Assembly: GCA_031552535.1 (NCBI GenBank)
Contig: JAVBMJ010000085.1
Span: forward strand, 1-9,740
DNA: 9,740 nucleotides
Source of the DNA: JAVBMJ01 sp031552535
GTDB lineage: Bacteria; Bacteroidota; Bacteroidia; Bacteroidales; Rikenellaceae
Reading direction: 5' to 3'
How positions within the stretch are numbered: position 1 is the stretch's first letter; every line of letters starts with the position of its first letter. The notes beneath the pieces are model-generated. The model was not told the DNA's origin, did no database searches, and saw only the letters and a program-made list of their open reading frames with translations. The position numbers and the translations under genes were made by a program. Positions 1 to 7,133 of the stretch are shown piece after piece.

Positions 1-2
1 GC

Positions 3-49
3 GTGAAAATCTCGTTACATAGGGCACCGCTATGCGCCTTGATTTTCAC
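3..49. repeat. Inverted repeat / hairpin near the left edge
   Basis: GTGAAAATC at 3-11 is perfectly complementary to GATTTTCAC at 41-49. Inside it, AGGGC (21-25) can pair with GC and CCT (34-35, 37-39) if base 36 is bulged, giving a two-part stem. No clear T-run follows on either strand, so a Rho-independent terminator for an upstream gene is possible but not demonstrated. Confidence 0.5.
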
Positions 50-317
50 ACAGAAATCGTCACCGGAATATCATTAAATCTTTTTGCATAATAATTGGAT
101 GCGCCTCGGACAAGCCTGAAAACAAGTTTTCGTCTTGCCTCTCGGCTTTCACAATATTTCCATAGGAAAATTAGACAGACTCTTAAAGTTTGTTGAATTT
201 TTTATGGAAAGGCAATCAGCCTTTTATCATACTTTCACATTATCCGTTCCCTGGATTGATCGTTTTTTTGATGAAAAATGATTTTTTTTGCACGATATAT
301 GTGGAAACAATGCCGTT

Positions 318-325
318 TAAATTTG
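318..325 (+). promoter_or_regulatory. Candidate Bacteroidetes -7 promoter element
   Basis: TAAATTTG matches the Bacteroidetes -7 consensus TAnnTTTG exactly and lies 22 bases before the ATG at 348, which would give a very short leader. No good -33 TTTG sits 19-21 bases upstream; the nearest TTTG (287-290) is 27 bases away. The assignment is therefore weaker than for the promoters near 5300-5410. Confidence 0.45.
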
Positions 326-347
326 TCTAACCCTAAATATTTAAATT

Positions 348-821
348 ATGAAAAAGTTTTTTTTGTTTCTGGTCATAGCCTCGTTTGTCAGTTTATCGGC
401 TGGAGCCCAAGTCGATAGAAATGCGTTGGGGGTCCGTCTTGGCGGCGGGGCATCTTTTGGTGGCGAATTTTCGTATCAACTCGGGTTTAGCAACGTCAAC
501 AGGCTCGAACTCGACCTTGGTTTCGGCGGCGACAGCGACTATTCTCGTATGAGTTTAGCCGGAACATACCAATGGGTGTGGCCGATAGGTGGAGATGGGT
601 TCAATTGGTTTGTGGGACCGGGTGCCGGTATTTCGCTCAACAATGGGAAGAAAGACCATAATGACTATTTTGGCATGGCCATAGGAGGCCAGATAGGGCT
701 GGGATATAATTTCAAAATACCCCTCGGCCTGACGCTCGACACACGCCCTATGTGGGATTTCCTCTCCGACGACAACGGATTCAATTGGGGACTTGCCCTT
801 GGTGTGAGGTACCGGTTCTGA
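348..821 (+). CDS. Small outer-membrane beta-barrel protein
   Basis: A 157-residue secreted protein. Residues 1-20 form a signal peptide: MKK, a hydrophobic core, and an AGA cleavage motif before Q21. The rest alternates glycine/aromatic-rich segments (such as LELDLGFGG, FNWFVGPGAGISL, QIGLGYNF, WGLALGVRYRF) as expected for a small, roughly eight-stranded outer-membrane barrel. It ends in the aromatic YRF, the terminal residue type recognised by the BAM machinery. There is no periplasmic OmpA domain. It is a single-gene unit facing the efflux operon, from which a strong hairpin separates it. The start is supported by the signal peptide and the promoter box just upstream. The family (outer-membrane beta-barrel/porin-like) is inferred from overall pattern; substrate and function are unknown. 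The location between an efflux operon and other genes does not reveal a role. Confidence 0.85.
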   Translation: MKKFFLFLVIASFVSLSAGAQVDRNALGVRLGGGASFGGEFSYQLGFSNVNRLELDLGFGGDSDYSRMSLAGTYQWVWPIGGDGFNWFVGPGAGISLNNGKKDHNDYFGMAIGGQIGLGYNFKIPLGLTLDTRPMWDFLSDDNGFNWGLALGVRYRF

Positions 822-839
822 CCCCGGCGGAATATAGTG

Positions 840-883
840 AATGCGGCCATGGGGTGTGTAAATACACACCCCATGGCCGCATT
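840..883. terminator. Bidirectional terminator between convergent genes
   Basis: A perfect 21-bp inverted repeat: the left arm 840-860 (beginning AATGCGGCC) pairs fully with the right arm 863-883, leaving a two-base AA spacer. It lies between the outer-membrane protein stop (821) and the pump stop (899), which face each other. T-rich sequence follows on the plus side (ATTTCATTGATAAATAATT), and A/T-rich sequence (TCACTATATT) follows on the minus side. It can therefore end transcripts from both directions, although neither side has a long uninterrupted U tract. Confidence 0.8.
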
Positions 884-898
884 TCATTGATAAATAAT

Positions 899-3800
899 TC
901 ATTGTTTCCCTGCCGCCACCTTTCCCCGGCTGGTAAGGTAGGTATAAATGGCCGGGATAACGAAAAGTGTCAGGAATGTGGCGCAGAAAAGTCCCCCGAC
1001 GACAGCGACACCCATAGTGACACGGCTCTCGGAACCTGCTCCCGTGGCCAGTGCCATGGGCAGTATACCGAGGATCGTCGAAAGGCTGGTCATAAGTATG
1101 GGGCGCAGGCGTGCGACCGACGCATCGATTATAGCATCGCGTATAGGTAATCCGGCATTTTTGCGCTGGTTGGCGAATTCGACAATCAGGATGCCGTTCT
1201 TGGTCACAAGGCCTATCAGCATAATCACACCTATCTGGCTGAAAATATTCATTGTCTGGCTGAAGATATACATCGAAAGAAGTGCTCCCACAAGGGCCAG
1301 CGGCACGGTCAGCATGATGATCAACGGATCGCGGAAACTTTCGAACTGCGCCGAGAGAACGAGGTAGATCAACACCAGCGCCAGGGCGAACGCAAACACC
1401 AGGCTCGACGAACTCTCCATAAACTCGCGCGAAGAGCCTGTGAGCGACGTCACATAGCGATCGTCGAGAACCTCGTCAGCGATCTTGTCCATCTCCTTGA
1501 GCCCTTCGCCCAGAGTGTAGCCCTTGGCCAGTCCCGCCGATACGGTGGCCGACACGAAGCGGTTGTAACGGTAGAGCCGCGGCGGGGTGCTGCTTTCAGA
1601 AAGCGTAACGAAGTTATCCAGTTGTATCAACTCGCCCGCGCTATTGCGCACATAGATATTAGACAGGTCGGTGGGAGTCGAGCGGCTACCACGGTCGAAC
1701 ATGCTCAATATCTGATACTGTTTGCCGTTGCGGATGTAATAGCCTATTCTCTGTTCGCTCATGGCCAGTTGAAGAGTCTGGGCTATGTTCTGCACCGAGA
1801 CACCGAGCGTGGCGGCACGGTCGCGGTCGATAGTCACAGTGAGTTCCGGCTTCGTGAAACGCAGGTTGACGTCCGACACCGAGAATGCGGGACTGGCCGC
1901 CACCTCGTTCATAAATTTGGGAACCACCTCCTTCAAGTCGTCGAGATTAGGCGCCTGGATCACGTAACGCACCGGCAGACCTCCCTGCGAATCGAAAGTG
2001 GACTGCTGCGATACTATGGTGCGGGCTCCCGTCATCGCCGACAACACCGGCGTCAGGGCATCGGCGATCTCCTGCTGCGTGCGGTCGCGTTTATCGGCAT
2101 CGACGAGAATGATATTGAAGTAAGCGTTGTTGGGCATATTACGTACCCCCACCATTTCGAGGTGGCCGCCATCCTGCTCGGGAACGTTCTGGTCGATCAG
2201 CGACGAAATATTGTCGGCGTACGAAAGCATATATTCGAACGACGCTCCCTCGGGAGCCGTAGACGAGACGTTGATCATCGAACGGTCCTCCATCGGAGCC
2301 ATCTCGGTCGGGATCTGCCCCCACATCCACCGGATTCCTACGGCGGCGGCAAGCAATATCACCACGGCGATCCACCTCCGGCGCAGGAATGCCGTCAGCC
2401 AACGGCGGTAGAACGAGATCATGCCAGTAAAGAAAGGCTCCGTAAAACGGTATAGCCTCCCCTGGGTGGCATCTGTGCGCAGCATCTTCGACGCAAGCAT
2501 CGGGGTGAACGTCAGCGCCACAAAAGCCGAGATAAGCACCGCCCCGGCGATAACAAGGCTGAATTCGCGGAAAAGCCGTCCCGTGACCCCCTGCATGAAA
2601 ACTATCGGGAAAAACACCGCCACGAGAGCCACCGTGGTCGAGATGACCGCGAAAAATATCTCTTCCGTCCCCTTTATCCCCGCCTCCCGCGGCGACATGC
2701 CCTGTTCGATCTTCGAGTAGATATTCTCCATCACCACTATCGCGTCGTCGACCACCAGCCCTATCGAAAGCACAACGGCCAAAAGGGTCAGTATGTTGAT
2801 CGTAAACCCGCAGGCATACATGATGAAGAACGCCCCGATAAGCGATATCGGGATCGCCAGCACAGGGATAAGTGTCGTGCGCCAGTTGCGCAAAAAGACG
2901 AAAATGATCAGCACCACCAGGAAAAAAGCCTCGAATATAGTGCTTTGCACCTCGTTTATCGACTGGCGGATATATTTCGTGTTGTCGAATCCGGTCCGGA
3001 TCACGATATCCTCCGGCAGATCCTTCCCGATCTGCTCTATCGCCTTTTTCGCGTCGTCCACTATATTTATATAGTTGGCCCCGGGCTGCGGGATCAGCAT
3101 ACACGACACCATCACAACACCGCTACGCTTGAGTATCGAACGCGTGTTCTGGGCTTCGATCACCGCTTCGCCTATATCCGAAAAACGCACTATATTGCCG
3201 TCCTTCTGCGAAATTATCAGGTTGTTGAAATCATCTATCGTGCGCAGTCGCCCAAGGGTGCGTATCGTCAGTTCGGTGTTGGTGCCCTCGATGCGTCCCG
3301 CAGGCAATTCTATATTTTCCCTGGACACAGCGTCGCGTACGTCCATCGGAGTCAGCGAATAGGCCGCCAGCAGCATCGGATCCATTTTCAGGCGTACCGA
3401 CATGCGGCGCGAACCGCGCACATCGACCGACGAAACTCCCGGAACAGTCTGCAGCCTCTCCTTGAAATTAACCTCGGCATATTCGCTAAGGTCGATCACC
3501 GACCGCTTGTCGCTCTCCAGCGTAACGCTGAATATAGGCTGTGAGTCGGCATCGGCTTTCGTGACCACCGGAGGGTCGACATCGGGCGGCAGGCGGCGCA
3601 TGGCCTCCGACACTTTGTTGCGCACGTCGTTGGCCGCCGTTTCAAGATTGACTTCTATATGGAATTCCACGGAAATGTAGCTCGACCCGTCGGACGAGAC
3701 GCTCGAAATGGAACGTATACCCGGAATGCCGTTGATCGACTCTTCGAGGGGTTCGGTGATTTGCGTTTCGATAACGTCGGCGTTGGCTCCGGGAAACGAA

Positions 3801-3946
3801 GTCCGCACCGAGATAACCGGCGGGTCGACGCTGGGATAATCCCTCACTCCGAGGAACGTGTAGCCGATGATACCGATGATAATGATCATCAGGCTCATCA
3901 CCGTGGCCAATACCGGGCGTTGTATGCTTATCGACGAAAGGCTCAT
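899..3946 (-). CDS. RND (HAE1/AcrB-type) efflux pump, inner-membrane permease
   Basis: A full-length 1015-residue proton-driven drug/organic-compound exporter of the hydrophobe/amphiphile RND family. The layout is typical: an N-terminal membrane helix (about 11-33), a first large periplasmic porter region (about 35-335), a block of membrane helices (about 339-490), a helix near 525-540, a second periplasmic region (about 545-840) and a final helix block (about 848-1005). The proton-relay residues are present: adjacent aspartates D400-D401 in GLVVDDAIVVMENI (helix 4) and K916 in GLVTKNGILIVEFAN (helix 10), matching AcrB D407/D408 and K940. It is the second gene of a minus-strand operon after the adaptor gene, separated by 241 structured bases, and it ends at a strong hairpin. 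The TolC-like partner must be encoded elsewhere. The substrate cannot be predicted from the sequence. Confidence 0.96.
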   Translation of the reverse strand: MSLSSISIQRPVLATVMSLMIIIIGIIGYTFLGVRDYPSVDPPVISVRTSFPGANADVIETQITEPLEESINGIPGIRSISSVSSDGSSYISVEFHIEVNLETAANDVRNKVSEAMRRLPPDVDPPVVTKADADSQPIFSVTLESDKRSVIDLSEYAEVNFKERLQTVPGVSSVDVRGSRRMSVRLKMDPMLLAAYSLTPMDVRDAVSRENIELPAGRIEGTNTELTIRTLGRLRTIDDFNNLIISQKDGNIVRFSDIGEAVIEAQNTRSILKRSGVVMVSCMLIPQPGANYINIVDDAKKAIEQIGKDLPEDIVIRTGFDNTKYIRQSINEVQSTIFEAFFLVVLIIFVFLRNWRTTLIPVLAIPISLIGAFFIMYACGFTINILTLLAVVLSIGLVVDDAIVVMENIYSKIEQGMSPREAGIKGTEEIFFAVISTTVALVAVFFPIVFMQGVTGRLFREFSLVIAGAVLISAFVALTFTPMLASKMLRTDATQGRLYRFTEPFFTGMISFYRRWLTAFLRRRWIAVVILLAAAVGIRWMWGQIPTEMAPMEDRSMINVSSTAPEGASFEYMLSYADNISSLIDQNVPEQDGGHLEMVGVRNMPNNAYFNIILVDADKRDRTQQEIADALTPVLSAMTGARTIVSQQSTFDSQGGLPVRYVIQAPNLDDLKEVVPKFMNEVAASPAFSVSDVNLRFTKPELTVTIDRDRAATLGVSVQNIAQTLQLAMSEQRIGYYIRNGKQYQILSMFDRGSRSTPTDLSNIYVRNSAGELIQLDNFVTLSESSTPPRLYRYNRFVSATVSAGLAKGYTLGEGLKEMDKIADEVLDDRYVTSLTGSSREFMESSSSLVFAFALALVLIYLVLSAQFESFRDPLIIMLTVPLALVGALLSMYIFSQTMNIFSQIGVIMLIGLVTKNGILIVEFANQRKNAGLPIRDAIIDASVARLRPILMTSLSTILGILPMALATGAGSESRVTMGVAVVGGLFCATFLTLFVIPAIYTYLTSRGKVAAGKQ

Positions 3947-3960
3947 TCTGGTTCAGGTGT

Positions 3961-4033
3961 GGCAAATCGGAGGCTTGCCTTTTTATATTTATCGTGTTAT
4001 GGAAAGTTTCCGGGGGCAAACCTCCGATTCGCC
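3961..4033 (-). repeat. 19-bp intercistronic inverted repeat just upstream of the pump start
   Basis: GGCAAATCGGAGGCTTGCC (3961-3979) and GGCAAACCTCCGATTCGCC (4015-4033) are complementary at 17 of 19 positions. In RNA from the operon (minus) strand both remaining positions become G-U pairs, so the whole 19-bp stem can form with a 35-base loop. In plus-strand RNA they would be A-C mismatches. The 3' arm ends 14 bases before the pump's ATG codon. This is a likely mRNA structure that protects, pauses or tunes expression of the pump relative to the adaptor. Confidence 0.6.
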
Positions 4034-4046
4034 CCGCCCGAACCAA

Positions 4047-4061
4047 GGGTTCTGCGAACCC
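4047..4061. repeat. Small hairpin in the adaptor-pump gap
   Basis: GGGTTC, loop TGC, GAACCC: a perfect 6-bp stem with a three-base loop between the other repeats in the intercistronic region. No T-run follows on either strand. Confidence 0.5.
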
Positions 4062-4087
4062 GTCGTCTTCGATCACCCCATCCCCGG

Positions 4088-4122
4088 CCCTCCCCTTACC
4101 GTAGGGGAGGGAGTATTTTTTT
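4088..4122 (+). terminator. GC-rich hairpin with T7 tail, oriented antisense to the efflux operon
   Basis: CCCTCCCCT (4088-4096) pairs with AGGGGAGGG (4103-4111) around a six-base loop, and seven T residues follow at 4116-4122. This has the shape of an intrinsic terminator only on the plus strand. Both flanking genes are on the minus strand, so it would stop antisense rather than operon transcription. In operon RNA the same stem forms, but the A-run precedes it. It may instead simply be part of a repeat element. Confidence 0.45.
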
Positions 4123-4145
4123 GTGTGGCAAACCGGAGGCCCTCC
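4123..4145 (+). repeat. Third copy of the intercistronic repeat
   Basis: GTGTGGCAAACCGGAGG at 4123-4139 is a direct repeat of GTGTGGCAAATCGGAGG at 3957-3973, with one difference in 17 bases. The repeat is thus present three times in the adaptor-pump gap: two copies in one direction and one (4015-4033) inverted. This pattern resembles small dispersed intergenic repeat elements; whether it recurs elsewhere in the genome cannot be seen here. Confidence 0.6.
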
Positions 4146-4187
4146 TGATTATAATATCCGTTCCGGAAGCGTTTATGTTGACACGCC

Positions 4188-5261
4188 CTAATTCGTCGCC
4201 TGCACACGGGAGCCATCGCGCAGCTGCAACAAGCCCGAAACCACAACGGAGTCGCCTCGCGACAACCCGCGCATGATCTCCACCATGTTGTCACTGCGGA
4301 TGCCCGTCACGACAGGCACCAATGCGGCCCTCCCGTCGCGGACCACCCATACGCTCATGTTGTTGGCATCGGGAACGATACCCTCGGTAGGGACCTGTAT
4401 CGACTCGCCGCTACGCTGCCCCACGGTGACACGCGCCGACATGCCGGGCAGGAGCCTCATCGACGCATTGTTGTAGAGCGCACGCACCGATATGGTGCGG
4501 GTACGGGTGTCTACCTTAGGATCGATAGCGTAAACTGATGCCTCATGGACCGAAGGCCCCTCCTCAGTCGAAAAATGGACTTTCGCCCCCACCCGCATCT
4601 CACCGGCATACTTCTCAGGGACCGAAAAATCGAGCTTCAGCTTCGAATAGTCGACCAGATGGGCGACCAACTGCCCGGCCTGGAGGTAAGTCCCCACCGA
4701 TACGTTGCGGAATCCTACCACCCCGTCGAAGGGCGCCCTGATCTCGGTCTTCGAGATACGGAGCTTAAGCGTGTAAATATCGGCTCCGATCACATTGTAG
4801 TCGGTGTTGACCTGGTCGAAAGCTTCGTGGCTGATGGCATCTTTAGCCAACAGTATGCGGGCGCGCTCAAGCTTGTCTTCAAGCAGTTTGTGCTGCAATT
4901 CGGCGCGGCGCAACTGCGACTGCAGGTCGTCGTCCTCGACCTTCACGAGGACCTCCCCTTTCTTAACGACTTTACCCTCGTCGAAATATACTCCCGTTAT
5001 ATGCCCGGCAACCGACCCCGAAAGATCGGCCTCCTCGTTGGCCACGAGCGTTCCCACCCGCCGCAGGCCCTCGTCGAGTTTCAGGTAATCGGCCATGTAG
5101 ACCTTTACGGGCACTATGCGGTCGCCCCGGCCGCTGCCTTTACCGGCGGTTTGTTGCGCCGTTTCCGGAGACCGGCTTCCGGATAGTTTGTTGTACAGAA
5201 GGATGCCTCCCGCCACGAAGGGAATCGCAACCCAAAGTACTATCTTAATCCTTTTGTCCAT
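4188..5261 (-). CDS. RND efflux periplasmic adaptor (membrane fusion protein, HlyD/AcrA-type)
   Basis: A 357-residue adaptor that would link an RND pump to an outer-membrane channel. Residues 7-24 are a single N-terminal membrane anchor; no lipobox cysteine is visible, so it is probably membrane-anchored rather than a lipoprotein. Then come the first lipoyl half with GSVAGHITGVYFDEGKVVKKG (about 81-101), an alpha-helical hairpin (about 108-168), the second lipoyl half with EIRAPFDGVVGFRNVSVGTYL (about 174-194), a beta-barrel domain (about 210-290, including LLPGMSARV) and a membrane-proximal domain to the end. The paired lipoyl motifs are diagnostic of this family. It is first in the operon with the pump gene and is preceded by a well-formed Bacteroidetes promoter. 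The length is normal for the family. Substrate is unknown. Confidence 0.94.
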   Translation of the reverse strand: MDKRIKIVLWVAIPFVAGGILLYNKLSGSRSPETAQQTAGKGSGRGDRIVPVKVYMADYLKLDEGLRRVGTLVANEEADLSGSVAGHITGVYFDEGKVVKKGEVLVKVEDDDLQSQLRRAELQHKLLEDKLERARILLAKDAISHEAFDQVNTDYNVIGADIYTLKLRISKTEIRAPFDGVVGFRNVSVGTYLQAGQLVAHLVDYSKLKLDFSVPEKYAGEMRVGAKVHFSTEEGPSVHEASVYAIDPKVDTRTRTISVRALYNNASMRLLPGMSARVTVGQRSGESIQVPTEGIVPDANNMSVWVVRDGRAALVPVVTGIRSDNMVEIMRGLSRGDSVVVSGLLQLRDGSRVQATN

Positions 5262-5303
5262 ATCGCATTATGTTTCTTTCCCCAGGAAACGGGGAGGAAC
5301 CCT

Positions 5304-5334
5304 CAAAGATATGGAATTTCACCCGTAACAGCAA
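5304..5334 (-). promoter_or_regulatory. Promoter of the efflux operon
   Basis: Read on the minus strand, TTG (5334-5332), a 20-base spacer, then TATCTTTG (5311-5304). The -7 box fits TAnnTTTG exactly and the spacing fits the -33/-7 arrangement of the Bacteroidetes primary sigma factor. Transcription would start near 5297, giving a leader of roughly 35 bases before the adaptor ATG at 5261. Confidence 0.65.
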
Positions 5335-5371
5335 TACCGGGAAGCCCAAACGGAAAAATCAGGGGGTGAAA
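5317..5371. promoter_or_regulatory. Split inverted repeat between divergent promoters (possible operator)
   Basis: TTTCACCC (5317-5324) and GGGTGAAA (5364-5371) are perfect reverse complements 39 bases apart. The first lies inside the spacer of the efflux promoter; the second lies directly before the -33 region of the divergent promoter. The placement would suit a regulator acting on both units, but an 8-bp match over this distance can occur by chance, and no regulator gene is nearby. Confidence 0.3.
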
Positions 5372-5374
5372 AAC

Positions 5375-5407
5375 TGTGTCGGGTTTCGAAAAAAAGTAGT
5401 AGCTTTG
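5375..5407 (+). promoter_or_regulatory. Promoter of the DUF386-argE-argH cluster
   Basis: TAGCTTTG at 5400-5407 matches TAnnTTTG exactly. A weak -33 element (TGTG, 5375-5378) lies 21 bases upstream. Transcription would start near 5414, giving a leader of about 75 bases to the ATG at 5491. No other equally good promoter was seen between the genes of the cluster; TAGTTTAG at 7106-7113 before argH is a poor match without a -33 partner. Confidence 0.5.
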
Positions 5408-5490
5408 TCCTGTTGGCCGGGCAGTGGCATGGTTACAATGCATCAGGACCGGGCCTGCGGATTCTTTATTAACGTAATTAATAAAACAAC

Positions 5491-5940
5491 ATGATTCTCG
5501 ACTCGCTCCGTAACGCCGCGCAATATGAAAGCGCTAATCCGTTTTTCCGCAAAGCATTCGAATACCTCGCTTCGACCGACCTCGCGGCACTGGCCGAAGG
5601 AAAATATGTGATCGACGGCGACAACGTGTTCATATCGGTAATGGAGCGCGACCTGAAAAACAGGGCCGACGCAGCACTTGAAGTGCACGATAAATACATA
5701 GACATACAGGTGTTGGTCTCCGGCAGCGAGTCGTTCGGCTGGATAGACCGGGCGGCGTGCACCTCTCCGCGCGGGGAGTTCAACCCGGAAAAGGATATTC
5801 TGTTTTTCGACGACAAGCCCTCGACATATTTTAGCCTCGTGGCGAGCGAGATGGCCATATTTTTCCCGCAGGATGCGCATGCGCCGCTTGTGGGCGAAGG
5901 CCATGTAAAAAAGGCGGTGGTCAAGGTACTTGTAAAGTAG
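5491..5940 (+). CDS. YhcH/YjgK/YiaL family (DUF386) cupin-like protein
   Basis: A 149-residue cytosolic protein, the normal length for this family. It begins with the typical MI-D-L start and has two family motifs: ALEVHDKYIDIQVLVSG (62-78; E64, H66 and D71 are likely metal or substrate ligands) and FFPQDAHAPLVGEGHVKKAVVKV (124-146; H130, K140/K141). Characterised relatives act on sugars, such as E. coli NanQ (YhcH), a sialic-acid anomerase; others are uncharacterised. Here it is the first gene of the cluster, ending six bases before the M20 deacylase gene, so co-transcription is likely. No sugar-catabolic gene is nearby, so the function in this setting is open and might involve another small metabolite. 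The ATG start follows an A-rich stretch (AATAAAACAAC) typical of Bacteroidetes initiation regions. Confidence 0.88.
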   Translation: MILDSLRNAAQYESANPFFRKAFEYLASTDLAALAEGKYVIDGDNVFISVMERDLKNRADAALEVHDKYIDIQVLVSGSESFGWIDRAACTSPRGEFNPEKDILFFDDKPSTYFSLVASEMAIFFPQDAHAPLVGEGHVKKAVVKVLVK

Positions 5941-5946
5941 GACGCG

Positions 5947-7053
5947 ATGCATCAGGATAAAAGAGCGGCAGGGCCGGGTATAGCGCCTACAGGATACGAT
6001 CCCGTGTTGTACGCCGATGCGGTGGGGCTGCTGGAGGAGCTAATAGCAGCACCATCATTCAGCGGGGAGGAGGGAGCTACGGCCGGCGTCATAAGCCGGT
6101 TCCTGGAAGAACACGGCGTTCAGCCGCGGCGTATGAACAACAACGTCTGGGCCGTCAACCGGGGGTTCGACCCGGGCCGGAAGAGCATATTGCTCAACTC
6201 CCACCACGACACTGTACGGCCCAACCCCGGTTACACGCGCGATCCGTTCATGCCGGCGGTGGAGGACGGCAGGCTCTACGGATTGGGGAGCAACGACGCC
6301 GGAGCGAGCGTGGTATCTCTTTTGGCGGCATTTCTGCATTTTTACGGACGCGACGATCTGAAATACAACCTTATAGTGGCGATAACGGGCGAGGAGGAGA
6401 ACAGCGGAGCTGACGGGCTGGAGTCGTTGTTGCCACACATAGGGCCTGTGGAGTTCGCCGTGGTTGGCGAGCCGACGCTGATGCACCCGGCCATTGCCGA
6501 GCGCGGACTGATGGTCCTGGATTGTGTGGCCCGCGGCAGGTCGGGCCATGCCGCACGCGACGAGGGAGAGAATGCCATATATAAAGCGCTTAAAGATATA
6601 GAGTGGTTCCGCGACTACCGTTTCGAACGGGAATCGGAGTTGTTCGGGGCGGTGAAAGCTACGGTGACAGTCATAGAGGCAGGTACTCAGCACAATGTCG
6701 TACCTGCCGAGTGCCGATTTACTGTCGATGTGCGCGTTACGGACCGTTACACCAACGAAGAGGTGCTGGAAGAGATACACCGCCATGTGGATTGCCAGGT
6801 CGTGCCGCGTTCTACGAGACTGCGACCGTCGTATATCGACCCGTCGCACCCGCTGGTACGGGCGGCGGTGGCTTTGGGCGGAGTGCCCTACGGTTCGCCT
6901 ACCACCTCGGACCAGGCTCTGATAGATTGCCCGTCGCTGAAGATAGGCCCCGGCGACAGCGCGCGTTCGCACAGCGCCGACGAATTTGTGGGGCTCGACG
7001 AGATACGCGACGGTATAGGCCGCTATGTGGCTATGCTCGGGGCGGTGCTTTAA
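5947..7053 (+). CDS. argE: M20 family N-acyl-amino-acid deacylase, ArgE-type (probably acyl-citrulline/ornithine deacylase)
   Basis: A 368-residue di-zinc hydrolase of the M20/ArgE-DapE family, cytosolic. All expected active-site elements are visible: H86 and D88 in NSHHDT, bridging D117 in GLGSND, the catalytic/metal glutamate pair E149-E150 in ITGEEENSG, E175 in VVGEPT, and the final metal ligand H342 in SHSADEF. The inserted dimerisation domain (about 180-285) carries the conserved GRSGHAAR histidine H201. Its position one gene before argH supports a role in arginine synthesis. Bacteroidetes are known to use acylated (acetyl or succinyl) ornithine and citrulline intermediates, so the likely substrate is N-acyl-citrulline, though ornithine cannot be excluded. 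It starts six bases after the DUF386 stop. An oddity is that 15 of its 17 isoleucines use the ATA codon. Confidence 0.85.
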   Translation: MHQDKRAAGPGIAPTGYDPVLYADAVGLLEELIAAPSFSGEEGATAGVISRFLEEHGVQPRRMNNNVWAVNRGFDPGRKSILLNSHHDTVRPNPGYTRDPFMPAVEDGRLYGLGSNDAGASVVSLLAAFLHFYGRDDLKYNLIVAITGEEENSGADGLESLLPHIGPVEFAVVGEPTLMHPAIAERGLMVLDCVARGRSGHAARDEGENAIYKALKDIEWFRDYRFERESELFGAVKATVTVIEAGTQHNVVPAECRFTVDVRVTDRYTNEEVLEEIHRHVDCQVVPRSTRLRPSYIDPSHPLVRAAVALGGVPYGSPTTSDQALIDCPSLKIGPGDSARSHSADEFVGLDEIRDGIGRYVAMLGAVL

Positions 7054-7133
7054 GACTTAAGGCTGTTGAATACGCCCTGAAGCGACGGTCTGCGGGGTGA
7101 ACTAATAGTTTAGAAAGATTTTATTGGACTTTT

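Larger units (their letters stand above)
1..347. other. Gene-free leader region upstream of the outer-membrane protein gene
   Basis: I find no convincing coding region here on either strand. The stretch is AT-rich, in contrast to the GC-rich genes further right. It contains an inverted repeat near the left edge (3-49), a second imperfect hairpin (111-137, CAAG and GAAAAC pairing with GTTTTC and CTTG), homopolymeric T tracts around 261-290, and a candidate -7 promoter box at 318-325. It could hold the end of an upstream transcript from outside the window plus the regulatory region of the gene at 348. Confidence 0.6.

Noticed and set aside
1622..2455. 277-codon plus-strand frame opposite the pump gene
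   Set aside because: Antisense shadow of a conserved gene; rich in H and R with no motif and no promoter box noted before it.
2139..3104. Long open frame (321 codons) on the same strand as the pump gene but in another frame
   Set aside because: It lies entirely within the intact RND pump gene; its composition (many D, R, G and H) is that of a shifted GC-rich frame, and it has no recognisable domain.
5443..5952. Minus-strand frames covering the DUF386 gene
   Set aside because: The plus-strand frame has clear family motifs; the antisense frames do not resemble known proteins.
6055..6972. 305-codon minus-strand frame inside the M20 gene
   Set aside because: Antisense to a gene with all catalytic residues intact; no independent support.
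7106..7113. Separate promoter for argH (TAGTTTAG)
   Set aside because: Only a partial match to TAnnTTTG and no -33 element at a suitable distance; read-through from the upstream gene is simpler.
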